Source: UBA6183 sp964603255 (GTDB lineage Bacteria; Bacteroidota; Bacteroidia; UKL13-3). Taken from it: a stretch of 64,000 nt of DNA. The notes below the pieces were generated by a model, which saw only the letters and a program-made list of their open reading frames with translations, had not been told where the DNA came from and made no database searches. Below, in pieces: positions 43,445-52,636 of this stretch. A program made the position numbers and the translations under genes. Position 1 is the stretch's first letter. Each line of letters begins with the position of its first letter. The stretch spans positions 1 to 64,000 of the forward strand of contig CAZRVA010000003.1 in assembly GCA_964603255.1 (NCBI GenBank). Reading direction: 5' to 3'.

Positions 43445-43477
43445 GTTGCTAAAAAATAATCGGTTTAACTATATTTG
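43445..43477 (+). promoter_or_regulatory. Promoter of the DUF177-rpmF-plsX-fabH operon
   Basis: GTTG (43445-43448), 21 bases, TATATTTG (43470-43477). The -7 box matches TANNTTTG exactly. It lies downstream of a possible start at 43446 and 17 bases before ATG 43494, fixing the coding start. Confidence 0.8.
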
Positions 43478-43493
43478 CAGGCTTCTATTAAAT

Positions 43494-44024
43494 ATGGGAA
43501 CGAAGTTAAAAGAGTATTTAATCGAGTTTAACAAACTAAGCATGGGCTCAAATCATTTTGAGTTTGTGTTGAATGATGCTTTTTTTGCGCGTATAGAAAG
43601 CAGTGTGATAAGCACCGCAAATGCCACAGTTAACCTAGAGTTGGTAAAAAGCGAAACCATGTATGATTTACATTTTACGCTTAAAGGAACTTTTGGAGAT
43701 ATTTGTGATAATTGCTTAGATGAAATTACATTGCCAATCGAAAACGAATTTCACTTATTGATGAAAATAAGCGAGAACGAAGATTACAGTGATGATGAAA
43801 TTATTTACGTAACAAAAAACTTGTTAGAGTATGATTTATCGCAATACATGTACGAATCGTTTGTGCTAAGTTTACCTCCACGCAAAGTTTGCGAAATGGC
43901 CGGAAAAAACTGTAACCCTGAATTGGCGAGTAAAATCAATAATTTTGGCGAAGGTGATGAAGAAAACGGCAAAGAAACAAACCCGATGTGGGACAAATTA
44001 AAAGGAATTTTTAACAACAATTAA
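43494..44024 (+). CDS. DUF177 (YceD-family) protein
   Basis: 176 residues. Central Cys pair CDNCLDEITLPIENEFHL with C-terminal CEMAGKNCNPEL gives four Cys, the pattern of the YceD/Och1-type 23S rRNA accumulation proteins. It is almost always encoded directly before rpmF, as here (11 bases apart), and is thought to take part in large-subunit rRNA biogenesis. Ends in FGEGDEENGKETNPMWDKL. The promoter just upstream makes it first in the fatty-acid/ribosome operon. Confidence 0.93.
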   Translation: MGTKLKEYLIEFNKLSMGSNHFEFVLNDAFFARIESSVISTANATVNLELVKSETMYDLHFTLKGTFGDICDNCLDEITLPIENEFHLLMKISENEDYSDDEIIYVTKNLLEYDLSQYMYESFVLSLPPRKVCEMAGKNCNPELASKINNFGEGDEENGKETNPMWDKLKGIFNNN

Positions 44025-44035
44025 TATATACAATT

Positions 44036-44221
44036 ATGCCAAATCCAAAGCGAAAAATTTCGAACACTCGCAGAGACAAAAGAAGAACTCACTACAAAGG
44101 TGTTAACCCAACGCTTTCTGTTGATGCTACTTCTGGCGAAACACACTTACGTCACCGCGTAACTGCTGATGGCTTTTACAAAGGTAAGTTAGTGTTCCCT
44201 GACATGAGAAAAGACGTTTAA
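44036..44221 (+). CDS. rpmF: Large ribosomal subunit protein bL32
   Basis: 61 residues beginning MPNPKRKISNTRRDKRRTHY. No Cys pair is visible, so this is the non-zinc form. It sits between DUF177 and plsX, the usual place that links ribosome production to phospholipid synthesis. Confidence 0.96.
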   Translation: MPNPKRKISNTRRDKRRTHYKGVNPTLSVDATSGETHLRHRVTADGFYKGKLVFPDMRKDV

Positions 44222-44247
44222 TATTAACCCAAACCCTTTACAACTTA

Positions 44248-45207
44248 ATGAGAATAGGCTTTGATATTATGGGAGGCGATTACGCCCCCCTTGAGGCAAT
44301 TAAAGGAGCTATCCTAGCCCAAAAGGAATTACCTTCTGATGTAAGAATTGTGTTATTTGGCGATGAAGCCCAAGCAAAGCAATTACTGGCAGAAAATGGT
44401 GGAAACGTAGCAGACTATGATTTCGTTCATACCACAGAAGTAATTGAAATGGGAGAGCATCCCACAAAAGCAATATCGCAAAAGCGTAACTCAAGTATAG
44501 CTGTTGGTTTTGGTCATTTGGCTGCCAAACAAATCGATTCATTTGTTAGTGCAGGTAACACCGGTGCCATGTTAGTTGGTGCTATGTTCTCTGTTAAGCC
44601 AATTGAAGGTGTAATACGCCCTTGTATTACAGCTACAGTGCCAAAACCAAACGGTAAAACAGGTCTTCTTTTAGATGTTGGAGTAAATGCCGATTGTAAG
44701 CCTGATGTGCTTTATCAATTTGCAGTGCTTGGTTCATTAATGATGAAACACGTGCTAAAAGTTGATGATCCGCGCATTGGTTTAATGAGCATTGGTGAAG
44801 AGAAAGAAAAAGGTAACTTAGTTACCATTGCTGCTCACCAATTGCTTGAAAGTGGCGGTCCTTTTAACTTCATCGGAAACGTTGAAGGAAGGGATTTACT
44901 TACTGATAAAAGTGATGTAATAGTTTGTGAAGGGTTTGTAGGTAATATTATACTTAAAGCCTACGAAGCTTTTTATTACGTAGTTAAAAAACGCGGAAGT
45001 ACTGATGAGTATCTTGATCGCTTTAACTACGAAAACTACGGAGGTACGCCTATTTTAGGAGTAAATGCTCCTGTTATAATTGGTCATGGTATATCAAACG
45101 CCAAAGCATTTAAAAACATGATTTTTACTGCCAAGGATGTTACCGATTCTGGACTGATTAGTATTATTAGAGAAGAATTTAAAAACCTGGTGCTTCCGGT
45201 AAATTAG
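44248..45207 (+). CDS. plsX: Phosphate acyltransferase PlsX
   Basis: 319 residues. Converts acyl-ACP to acyl-phosphate, the donor for the first step of phosphatidic acid synthesis. Starts MRIGFDIMGGDYAPLEAIKG (glycine motif) and contains FVSAGNTGAMLVGAMF, RPCITATVPKPNGKTGLLLD and the core ILGVNAPVIIGHG. One base separates it from fabH, as in most bacteria. Confidence 0.97.
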   Translation: MRIGFDIMGGDYAPLEAIKGAILAQKELPSDVRIVLFGDEAQAKQLLAENGGNVADYDFVHTTEVIEMGEHPTKAISQKRNSSIAVGFGHLAAKQIDSFVSAGNTGAMLVGAMFSVKPIEGVIRPCITATVPKPNGKTGLLLDVGVNADCKPDVLYQFAVLGSLMMKHVLKVDDPRIGLMSIGEEKEKGNLVTIAAHQLLESGGPFNFIGNVEGRDLLTDKSDVIVCEGFVGNIILKAYEAFYYVVKKRGSTDEYLDRFNYENYGGTPILGVNAPVIIGHGISNAKAFKNMIFTAKDVTDSGLISIIREEFKNLVLPVN

Positions 45208-45208
45208 C

Positions 45209-46213
45209 ATGAGTAAAATAACAGCCGCTATTACCTGTGTTCATGGATATGTTCCCGAATACAGATTAACCAATGCAGAGTTAGAAAAATTGGTTGATAC
45301 TTCTGATGAGTGGATTACCACACGAACTGGTATCAAAGAAAGAAGATTATTAAATACTCCCGGTTTAGCTACATCTGATATGGGGGTAGAGGCCGTTAAC
45401 GGATTGCTAAAAAAACGCGGAATAACAGCCAATGACATTGAACTGATTATTTTTGCTACTGTTACACCTGATATGGTGTTTCCTTCAACCGCATGTATTT
45501 TGGCCGATAAAATTGGCGCCAAAAATGCATGGGGTTTTGATTTGGCAGCTGCTTGTTCTGGTTTTCTTTTTGCCTTACAAACAGCAGCTTCTTTTATCGA
45601 ATCAGGAAAACATAAAAACGTATTGGTAGTTGGTGGCGATAAAATGTCGTCAATCATTGATTACACCGACAGAAACACTTGTATTATTTTTGGTGATGGT
45701 TTGGGTTGTGTTTTACTTGAGCCAAACACCGAAGGAAATGGTGTTGTTGATAGTGTACTAAAAATTGATGGACAAGGTCGTCATTACCTTCACCAAAAAG
45801 CAGGTGGATCTTTAAAACCACCAACACACGAAACAGTAGATGCCCGCGAGCATTTTGTATACCAAGATGGAAAAGCGGTGTTTAAATTTGCTGTTACCGG
45901 TATGGCTGATGTTTCGGCCCAAATTATGGAAAGAAACAACTTAACAGCTGAAGATGTAACATACCTTGTTCCACATCAAGCAAACCTAAGAATAATTGAT
46001 GCCACTGCAGAGCGCATGGGATTGGATAAAGATAAGGTGATGATTAACATCGATCACTTCGGAAATACCACAAATGGAACATTGCCATTGTTATTATGGG
46101 AATGGGAAAATAAACTTAAAAAGGGTGATAACCTTGTATTGTCGGCATTTGGCGGAGGATTTACATGGGGTTCAATTTACCTGAAGTGGGCATACGATAC
46201 CAATAATCAATAG
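45209..46213 (+). CDS. fabH: 3-oxoacyl-ACP synthase III
   Basis: 334 residues. Condenses acetyl- or branched acyl-CoA with malonyl-ACP to start fatty-acid synthesis. The catalytic triad is visible: Cys in DLAAACSGFLFAL, His in VPHQANLRIID and Asn in IDHFGNTTNGTLP. TRTGIKERR near the start is the CoA-binding region. Follows plsX with one base between. Confidence 0.97.
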   Translation: MSKITAAITCVHGYVPEYRLTNAELEKLVDTSDEWITTRTGIKERRLLNTPGLATSDMGVEAVNGLLKKRGITANDIELIIFATVTPDMVFPSTACILADKIGAKNAWGFDLAAACSGFLFALQTAASFIESGKHKNVLVVGGDKMSSIIDYTDRNTCIIFGDGLGCVLLEPNTEGNGVVDSVLKIDGQGRHYLHQKAGGSLKPPTHETVDAREHFVYQDGKAVFKFAVTGMADVSAQIMERNNLTAEDVTYLVPHQANLRIIDATAERMGLDKDKVMINIDHFGNTTNGTLPLLLWEWENKLKKGDNLVLSAFGGGFTWGSIYLKWAYDTNNQ

Positions 46214-46279
46214 TTTTGCACACTGATTAGTACAATTACAAAAAACAATTACTTTTGATAATATTCAAATAACTCCAAC

Positions 46280-46756
46280 ATGGAATTAAAAGAAATAAAA
46301 GAACTGATAAAATTAGTTTCAGAAGCAGGTGTTTCTGAGGTAGAGGTTGAACGTGGTGATTTTAAAATTGCCATTAAAAAGGTTGAAGAAAAGGTAATTG
46401 TGCAAAGCACAGCACCGGTAATGCAACCTCAGGTTGTTATGGCTGCTCCTGCGGCACCTTCAGCTCCGGCCGCACCAGCAGCACCAGCTGCGCCTGTTAA
46501 CGATCATGCAAGCAATTTAATTACCATTAAATCGCCTATGATTGGTACTTTCTACAAATCTTCATCTCCTGATAAACCTGCATTTGTAGGTGTAGGAGAC
46601 GAAATTAAACCAGGTAAGGTTTTATGTATAGTAGAGGCAATGAAATTATTCAACGAAATCGAATCTGAAGTTTCAGGTCGAATCGTTAAAGTTTTGGTAG
46701 AAAATGCTTCTCCTGTAGAATACGATCAACCGTTATTCTTGGTTGAACCAATGTAA
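46280..46756 (+). CDS. accB: Biotin carboxyl carrier protein of acetyl-CoA carboxylase
   Basis: 158 residues. N-terminal helical part MELKEIKELIKLVSEAGVSE, a flexible Ala-Pro linker (repeats of AAPAAP, about 55-75), and a C-terminal biotinyl domain with the biotinylation motif VEAMKLFNEIE. The lysine of AMK carries biotin. It is 66 bases from fabH. A terminator-like hairpin separates it from accC. Confidence 0.97.
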   Translation: MELKEIKELIKLVSEAGVSEVEVERGDFKIAIKKVEEKVIVQSTAPVMQPQVVMAAPAAPSAPAAPAAPAAPVNDHASNLITIKSPMIGTFYKSSSPDKPAFVGVGDEIKPGKVLCIVEAMKLFNEIESEVSGRIVKVLVENASPVEYDQPLFLVEPM

Positions 46757-46779
46757 TTTTTACAGCGAATAAAAATTAT

Positions 46780-46822
46780 AAAGTCGATGAGTTCTTTTTT
46801 GTAGCTTATCGACTTTGTTTTT
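46780..46822 (+). terminator. Hairpin terminator between accB and accC
   Basis: AAAGTCGATGAG (46780-46791) pairs with CTTATCGACTTT (46805-46816), twelve pairs with one G-T, followed by GTTTTTA. Placed between two genes normally co-transcribed, it may act as an attenuator or partial terminator. Confidence 0.75.
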
Positions 46823-46850
46823 ACTAATCAAATCAACACTAAAACAAGGC

Positions 46851-48197
46851 ATGTTTAAAAAAATATTAATTGCCAATCGTGGCGAAATTGCATTAAGAAT
46901 TATCCGTACAGCCCGCGAAATGGGTATTAAAACGGTTGCGGTTTATTCTACAGCAGATAAAGATAGTTTACATGTAAGGTTTGCCGATGAGGCAGTTTGT
47001 ATAGGTCCGCCACCTTCCCCTCAATCATACCTTAATATCCCCAATATTATTGCAGCTGCCGAAATTACAAATGCGGATGCCATTCACCCAGGTTATGGAT
47101 TTTTATCAGAAAACGCTAAATTTTCAGGAATATGCCGTGACCATGGTATCAAATTTATAGGTGCATCGCCAGAAATGATCAATGCAATGGGGGATAAAGC
47201 CAGTGCAAAAGATACCATGAAAAAAGCTGGAGTCCCAGTAATTCCGGGCAGCGATGGTTTATTGTCAAGTTCAGATGAGGGAAGAGAGCTTGCTAAGGAA
47301 ATAGGATACCCTGTTATTATCAAAGCAACTGCTGGTGGTGGTGGACGTGGTATGCGTATTATCTGGAACGATGAAGAATTTGAACGTCATTGGGATAGTG
47401 CAAAACAAGAATCGGCTGCTGCATTTGGTAACGATGGTATCTACATGGAAAAATATGTTGAAGAACCTCGTCATATCGAAATTCAGTTGGCGGGTGATCA
47501 ATATGGTAATGTTTGTCACCTAAGTGAGCGCGATTGCTCTATTCAACGTAGACATCAAAAATTAATTGAAGAGGCACCATCACCATTCATAACTCCTGAA
47601 TTGCGTGAAATTATGGGTGATGCCGCTATTAAAGGTGCAAAAGCAATTAATTACGAAGGTTTAGGCACAATTGAATTTTTGGTTGACAAGCACCGTAATT
47701 TCTATTTTATGGAAATGAACACCCGTATTCAGGTAGAGCATCCGGTAACCGAAGAAGTAATTAATTACGATTTGGTGAAAGAGCAGATTCTGATTGCTGC
47801 TGGTGTACCAATTAGCGGTAGAAATTATTTACCAACCAAACACGCCATCGAGTGCCGTATTAATGCCGAAGATCCATTAAACAACTTCCGCCCAACTCCG
47901 GGTAAAATAGAATACTTACATAAGCCAGGCGGACATGGAACTCGTGTTGATACGCACATCTACGCAGGTTACACTATTCCATCAAACTACGATAGTATGA
48001 TTGCCAAGCTTATTGTAAGCGCACAAACACGCGAAGAGGCTATTATCAAAATGGAGAGAGCCCTAGGTGAATTTATTATTGAAGGTCCTGGAATTAAAAC
48101 AACTATTCCATTGCATATTAAATTAATGCAAAATGAGGATTTCAAAAAAGGAAACTTCACCACCGCATTCATGAATACATTCGATATGAACGCTTAA
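46851..48197 (+). CDS. accC: Biotin carboxylase of acetyl-CoA carboxylase
   Basis: 448 residues from ATG 46851 (MFKKILIANRGEIALRIIR); codons back to 46815 read MFLLIKSTLKQG and are not part of the family. ATP-grasp features: KATAGGGGRGMRI, HIEIQLAGDQYGN, ERDCSIQRRHQKL, the active-site EMNTRIQVEHPVTE, and NAEDPLNNFRPTPGKI. It carboxylates the biotin on AccB. It ends with a strong terminator. Confidence 0.96.
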   Translation: MFKKILIANRGEIALRIIRTAREMGIKTVAVYSTADKDSLHVRFADEAVCIGPPPSPQSYLNIPNIIAAAEITNADAIHPGYGFLSENAKFSGICRDHGIKFIGASPEMINAMGDKASAKDTMKKAGVPVIPGSDGLLSSSDEGRELAKEIGYPVIIKATAGGGGRGMRIIWNDEEFERHWDSAKQESAAAFGNDGIYMEKYVEEPRHIEIQLAGDQYGNVCHLSERDCSIQRRHQKLIEEAPSPFITPELREIMGDAAIKGAKAINYEGLGTIEFLVDKHRNFYFMEMNTRIQVEHPVTEEVINYDLVKEQILIAAGVPISGRNYLPTKHAIECRINAEDPLNNFRPTPGKIEYLHKPGGHGTRVDTHIYAGYTIPSNYDSMIAKLIVSAQTREEAIIKMERALGEFIIEGPGIKTTIPLHIKLMQNEDFKKGNFTTAFMNTFDMNA

Positions 48198-48214
48198 CGA
48201 AATCGACTTAAACT

Positions 48215-48254
48215 AAAGCCTGACCCAGATATTTCTCTTGGTCAGGCTTTTTTT
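48215..48254 (+). terminator. Terminator after accC
   Basis: AAAGCCTGACC (48215-48225) and GGTCAGGCTTT (48240-48250), eleven perfect pairs, then a T-run. Confidence 0.92.
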
Positions 48255-48275
48255 ATGACTTTTTTTGTTGAAAAA

Positions 48276-48306
48276 CTTGTTGATATAAATTACTTACCTA
48301 TCTTTG
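48276..48306 (+). promoter_or_regulatory. Upstream promoter of the str operon
   Basis: CTTG (48276-48279), 19 bases, TATCTTTG (48299-48306). It would give a leader of about 190 bases before rpsL, room for regulation, or drive a small transcript. The interval 48310-48424 has a short CCAC/GTGG hairpin but no gene. Confidence 0.6.
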
Positions 48307-48424
48307 CACTCCCTTTTAAGAGCCACTTAGTGGTTTCGGATGTTAAAGTCTGATGGTTAAAATTGTCTTGTAACCCGCTCAGCAACCAATATTTTAATAA
48401 AATTAAAATATTTTTTGTCAGGCA

Positions 48425-48456
48425 CTTGCATAGCATAATATTTACATCTACTTTTG
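48425..48456 (+). promoter_or_regulatory. Proximal promoter of the str operon
   Basis: CTTG (48425-48428), 20 bases, TACTTTTG (48449-48456), about 45 bases before rpsL. Both boxes match the Bacteroidota pattern. Confidence 0.8.
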
Positions 48457-48501
48457 CCTCCCCTTAAAAATTAAGAGAAACTGTTTTTTTAAAAGCAAAA
48501 T

Positions 48502-48912
48502 ATGCCAACTATACAACAGCTTGTAAGAAAAGGCCGTACTGAAATCACGACTAAAAGTAAGTCACCAGCCTTAGATTCATGCCCTCAACGCAGAGGCGTT
48601 TGTACCCGTGTGTACACAACAACTCCTAAAAAGCCTAACTCAGCAATGCGTAAAGTAGCTCGTGTTCGTTTAACAAACGGAAACGAGGTAAATGCGTATA
48701 TTCCAGGTGAAGGTCACAATTTGCAAGAACACTCTATCGTGTTAGTTCGCGGTGGTCGTGTTAAAGATTTACCAGGTGTTCGTTACCATATTGTTCGTGG
48801 TGCTTTAGATACCGCAGGTGTTGCAGGACGTAACCAACGTAGATCTAAATATGGTACTAAAAAACCAAAACCAGGTCAAGCAGCGGTAGATCCAAAAGCT
48901 AAAAAGAAATAA
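48502..48912 (+). CDS. rpsL: Small ribosomal subunit protein uS12
   Basis: 136 residues. The decoding-centre loops are visible: TPKKPNSAMRKVARVRLTNG (site of streptomycin-resistance changes at the first lysines, here the sensitive Lys form) and GRVKDLPGVRYHIVRGALD. The C-terminal tail is a little longer than in Escherichia coli (KPKPGQAAVDPKAKKK). It heads the ribosomal cluster. Confidence 0.98.
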   Translation: MPTIQQLVRKGRTEITTKSKSPALDSCPQRRGVCTRVYTTTPKKPNSAMRKVARVRLTNGNEVNAYIPGEGHNLQEHSIVLVRGGRVKDLPGVRYHIVRGALDTAGVAGRNQRRSKYGTKKPKPGQAAVDPKAKKK

Positions 48913-48935
48913 TTAAGATTTAGGGATAGTATACA

Positions 48936-49406
48936 ATGAGAAAATCAAAACCTAAAAAACGCATTTTATTACCTGATCCAAAATTCAATGATATTTTGGT
49001 AACAAGGTTTGTTAATAACCTAATGTGGGATGGTAAAAAAAGTACAGCGTATGATGTTTTTTACACTGCACTTGATAAAGTAGAAGCTAAAATTCAAGAA
49101 CGTGGGATTGACGTTTGGAAAAAAGCTCTAAATAACATCATGCCAGCTGTTGAGGTTAAAGCGAGACGTGTTGGTGGTGCTACTTTCCAAATTCCAATGG
49201 AGGTGCCTGCTGATAGAAAAATCGCTGTTGGTATGAAGTGGATGATTGACTATTCACGTAGACGCAACGAAAAATCAATGTCAGATAAATTGGCAGGTGA
49301 AATTATCGCAGCTTCAAAAGGTGAAGGTGCTGCTGTAAAAAAGCGTGAAGATACACACAGAATGGCTGAAGCTAACAAAGCATTCTCTCACTTCAAAGTT
49401 AGCTAA
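48936..49406 (+). CDS. rpsG: Small ribosomal subunit protein uS7
   Basis: 156 residues, RILLPDPKFNDILVTRFVNN at the N-terminus and VKARRVGGATFQIPMEV in the rRNA-binding region; organises the head of the 30S subunit. 23 bases after rpsL. Its last 12 bases recur right after the N gap, showing the gap is artificial. Confidence 0.98.
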   Translation: MRKSKPKKRILLPDPKFNDILVTRFVNNLMWDGKKSTAYDVFYTALDKVEAKIQERGIDVWKKALNNIMPAVEVKARRVGGATFQIPMEVPADRKIAVGMKWMIDYSRRRNEKSMSDKLAGEIIAASKGEGAAVKKREDTHRMAEANKAFSHFKVS

Positions 49407-49604
49407 TTAAACAAAAGTTTAGAGTACATATAAAATGTCAAGAGACTTANNNNNNNNNNNNNNNNNNNNNNNNNNNNNNNNNNNNNNNNNNNNNNNNNNN
49501 NNNNNNNNNNNNNNNNNNNNNNNNNNNNNNNNNNNNNNNNNNNNNNNNNAAAGTTAGCTAATTAAACAAAAGTTTAGAGTACATATAAAATGTCAAGAGA
49601 CTTA
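49395..49604. other. 100-N scaffold gap flanked by identical 55-base ends
   Basis: Bases 49395-49449 and 49550-49604 are identical, and N runs from 49450 to 49549. Identical 55-base ends are what a k=55 de Bruijn assembly leaves at contig joints. The true layout is most likely rpsG, 28 bases, fusA with no missing sequence; the partial ATG at 49435 is the duplicated fusA start. Confidence 0.9.
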
Positions 49605-51692
49605 ACATTAACAAGAAACATTGGAATTGCGGCTCACATTGATGCGGGTAAAACCACTACAACTGAGCGTATATTATATTATTCTGGTGTAAATCATAAA
49701 ATTGGTGAGGTTCACGATGGTGCTTCAACAATGGACTGGATGGTACAAGAAGCAGAGCGTGGTATTACAATTACCTCAGCTGCTACTACTGTGCCTTGGA
49801 AATATCGTAACAAAACTTATCAAATCAATATTATTGATACCCCGGGTCACGTTGACTTTACCGTAGAGGTAAATCGTTCGTTACGTATCCTTGATGGTTT
49901 AGTATTTTTATTCTCAGCTGTTGATGGTGTTGAACCTCAATCAGAGACCAACTGGCGCTTAGCTAACAACTACAATGTAGCACGTATCGGTTTCGTTAAC
50001 AAAATGGATCGTTCTGGTGCTGACTTCTTGAAAGTTGTTAAACAGGTAAGAGACATGTTAGGTAGCCACGCTGTTCCACTTCAATTACCAATTGGTGCAG
50101 AAGACCAATTTAAAGGTGTAGTTGATTTGATTAACTTCCGTGGAATGGTTTGGAACGAGCATGACAAAGGAATGACCTACGAAGTTGTAGAAATTCCTGC
50201 TGACATGGTTGAAGAAGCCAAAGAGTGGAGAGAAAAATTATTGGAAGCAGTTTCTGAATATGATGATTCTTTAATGGAGAAATTCTTTGAAGATCCAACT
50301 CAAATTACAGAACGCGAAATATTAGATGCTTTACGTAAAGCTGTTGTTGATATGAAGATTGTACCTATGGTATGTGGTTCTTCATTCAAAAACAAAGGTG
50401 TACAAACCATGCTAGATTTAGTAATGGAATTGTTACCTAGCCCAATGGATAAAGAAAGCATTAAAGGTACAAATCCTAATACAGGTGAAGAGGTTAGCCG
50501 TAAACCTAGCTATGACGAACCATTTGCAGCTTTAGCATTTAAAATTGCTACAGATCCATTTGTTGGTCGTTTAGCCTTCATGCGTGCTTACTCTGGTAAG
50601 TTAGATGCTGGTTCATACGTATTAAATACACGTAGTGGTAACAAAGAACGTATCTCTCGTATCTTCCAAATGCACGCTAACAAACAAAATCCTATCGAAA
50701 GTTTAGGTGCCGGTGATATTGGTGCAGCAGTTGGTTTTAAAGATATCAAAACAGGTGATACACTTTGTGATGAGAAAAACCCTATTGTATTAGAAGCTAT
50801 GCAATTCCCTGAACCGGTAATCGGTTTGGCAATTGAGCCTAAAACACAAGCAGACGTTGATAAATTAGGTATGAGTTTAGCTAAATTAGCTGAAGAAGAT
50901 CCTACCTTCCGTGTTCACACAGACGAAGACACTGGTCAAACAGTAATCTCTGGTATGGGTGAGTTACACTTAGAAATCATCGTTGACCGTTTAAAACGTG
51001 AATTTAAAGTTGAATGTAACCAAGGTGCGCCTCAGGTTTCATACAAAGAAAATATTCAAATAGCTGTTACACACCGCGAGGTATATAAAAAGCAATCGGG
51101 TGGTAGAGGTAAATTCGCTGATATTCAGTTTGAATTAATACCTGGTTCAGCTGACAAGCCGGGCTTAGAATTTGTAAACGAAATTGTGGGTGGTGCAATT
51201 CCAAAAGAATTCATTCCTTCAGTTGAAAAAGGTTTCAAAGCTGCAATGCAAAATGGTGTATTAGCAGGTTATGCAATCGAAAGTTTAAAAGTTCGCTTAT
51301 TTGACGGTTCATTCCACGCGGTGGATTCGGATGCATTATCATTCGAGTTAGCAGCTAAGATGGGCTTTAAAGAAGCAGCTCGCAAAGCAAATCCTGTGTT
51401 ATTAGAACCTATCATGAAAATTGAAGTTCTTACACCAGAAGAAAACATGGGTGACGTTATTGGTGACTTAAACAAACGTAGAGGTCAATTAGAAGGAATG
51501 GACACTCGCGCAGGTTCACAAGTAATTAAAGCAAAAGTTCCTTTAGCAGAGATGTTCGGATACGTAACTCAATTACGTACCTTATCATCAGGTCGTGCAA
51601 CATCAACAATGGAGTTCGATCATTACGCTGAAGCACCACGCAACGTACAAGAAGAAGTTTTAGCAAAAGTAAACGGTAAAGCAAAAGCCTAA
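49590..51692 (+). CDS. fusA: Elongation factor G
   Basis: 700 residues; translocation GTPase. G1 AHIDAGKTTTTERIL, G3 DTPGHVDF, G4 NKMDR, followed by domains II-V ending ATSTMEFDHYAEAPRNVQEE. Followed after four bases by rpsJ; no tuf gene lies between, so the str and S10 operons are joined here. Confidence 0.98.
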   Translation: MSRDLTLTRNIGIAAHIDAGKTTTTERILYYSGVNHKIGEVHDGASTMDWMVQEAERGITITSAATTVPWKYRNKTYQINIIDTPGHVDFTVEVNRSLRILDGLVFLFSAVDGVEPQSETNWRLANNYNVARIGFVNKMDRSGADFLKVVKQVRDMLGSHAVPLQLPIGAEDQFKGVVDLINFRGMVWNEHDKGMTYEVVEIPADMVEEAKEWREKLLEAVSEYDDSLMEKFFEDPTQITEREILDALRKAVVDMKIVPMVCGSSFKNKGVQTMLDLVMELLPSPMDKESIKGTNPNTGEEVSRKPSYDEPFAALAFKIATDPFVGRLAFMRAYSGKLDAGSYVLNTRSGNKERISRIFQMHANKQNPIESLGAGDIGAAVGFKDIKTGDTLCDEKNPIVLEAMQFPEPVIGLAIEPKTQADVDKLGMSLAKLAEEDPTFRVHTDEDTGQTVISGMGELHLEIIVDRLKREFKVECNQGAPQVSYKENIQIAVTHREVYKKQSGGRGKFADIQFELIPGSADKPGLEFVNEIVGGAIPKEFIPSVEKGFKAAMQNGVLAGYAIESLKVRLFDGSFHAVDSDALSFELAAKMGFKEAARKANPVLLEPIMKIEVLTPEENMGDVIGDLNKRRGQLEGMDTRAGSQVIKAKVPLAEMFGYVTQLRTLSSGRATSTMEFDHYAEAPRNVQEEVLAKVNGKAKA

Positions 51693-51696
51693 TATC

Positions 51697-52005
51697 ATGG
51701 TTAACCAAAGAATAAGAATCAAGCTTAAGTCATTTGACTACAATCTGGTTGACAAGTCGGCAGAGAAGATTGTAAAGACGGTAAAATCTACCGGAGCTGT
51801 GGTAAGTGGTCCAATTCCACTTCCTACAAAAAAGAAAATTTACACAGTTCTTCGCTCTCCACATGTTAACAAGAAAGCCAGAGAACAATTCCAGTTATGC
51901 TCTTATAAAAGAATTCTGGACATTTACAGTTCAACCGCAAAAACTGTTGATGCACTAATGAAATTAGAATTACCAAGCGGTGTTGATGTTGAAATTAAAG
52001 TTTGA
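51697..52005 (+). CDS. rpsJ: Small ribosomal subunit protein uS10
   Basis: 102 residues, IRIKLKSFDYNLVDKSAEKI and the conserved loop LPTKKKIYTVLRSPHVNKKA. Also the NusB partner in antitermination. It opens the S10 part of the block. Confidence 0.97.
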   Translation: MVNQRIRIKLKSFDYNLVDKSAEKIVKTVKSTGAVVSGPIPLPTKKKIYTVLRSPHVNKKAREQFQLCSYKRILDIYSSTAKTVDALMKLELPSGVDVEIKV

Positions 52006-52017
52006 TCATAGAAAATT

Positions 52018-52635
52018 ATGTCAGGACTGATAGGAAAAAAAGTTGGAATGACCAGCATTTACGATAAAAACGGCAAGAATGTAGCTTGTACGATTATCGA
52101 AGCGGGCCCTTGTGTGGTAACGCAAGTTAAAACCACCGAAAAAGATGGCTACGCTGCTGTTCAGCTAGCGTATGGAGAACGTAAAGAAAAAAACACTCCC
52201 GCTGCGCAAATAGGTATATTTAAAAAAGCTAATACCACGCCTAAACGTAAGTTGGTAGAATTTAAAGGCTTTGAACAAACATTAGAACTAGGACAAACCA
52301 TTTCGGTTGACCTTTTCGCTGAGGGAGAATTTGTTGACGTTGTCGGCACTTCTAAAGGTAAAGGTTTCCAAGGTGTTGTTAAACGTCATGGTTTTAGTGG
52401 GGTTGGTATGCAAACGCATGGTCAACACAACCGCTTAAGAGCTCCTGGTTCATTAGGTGCTTCTTCTGATCCTTCACGTGTATTTAAAGGTATGCGTATG
52501 GCTGGAAGAACCGGTGGTGATCGTGTAAAGAAAACCAACCTTGAAATTTTAAAAGTAATGAAGGACCAAAACTTGCTAGTTATTAAAGGTAGCATTCCTG
52601 GTTCTAAAGGTTCAATCGTATTTATCGAGAAATAA
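52018..52635 (+). CDS. rplC: Large ribosomal subunit protein uL3
   Basis: 205 residues. Starts MSGLIGKKVGMTSIYDKNGK and has the peptidyl-transferase-centre loop region HGQHNRLRAPGSLGASSDPS followed by RVFKGMRMAGRTGG. One base before rplD. Confidence 0.97.
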   Translation: MSGLIGKKVGMTSIYDKNGKNVACTIIEAGPCVVTQVKTTEKDGYAAVQLAYGERKEKNTPAAQIGIFKKANTTPKRKLVEFKGFEQTLELGQTISVDLFAEGEFVDVVGTSKGKGFQGVVKRHGFSGVGMQTHGQHNRLRAPGSLGASSDPSRVFKGMRMAGRTGGDRVKKTNLEILKVMKDQNLLVIKGSIPGSKGSIVFIEK

Positions 52636-52636
52636 C

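Noticed and set aside
45241..45657. 138-codon open frame on the minus strand inside fabH
   Set aside because: Antisense shadow of a fully conserved gene.
46219..46257. Separate promoter for accB
   Set aside because: TACTTTTG is a good -7 box, but the nearest TTTG is 31 bases upstream, too far; accB is probably read from the plsX-fabH transcript.
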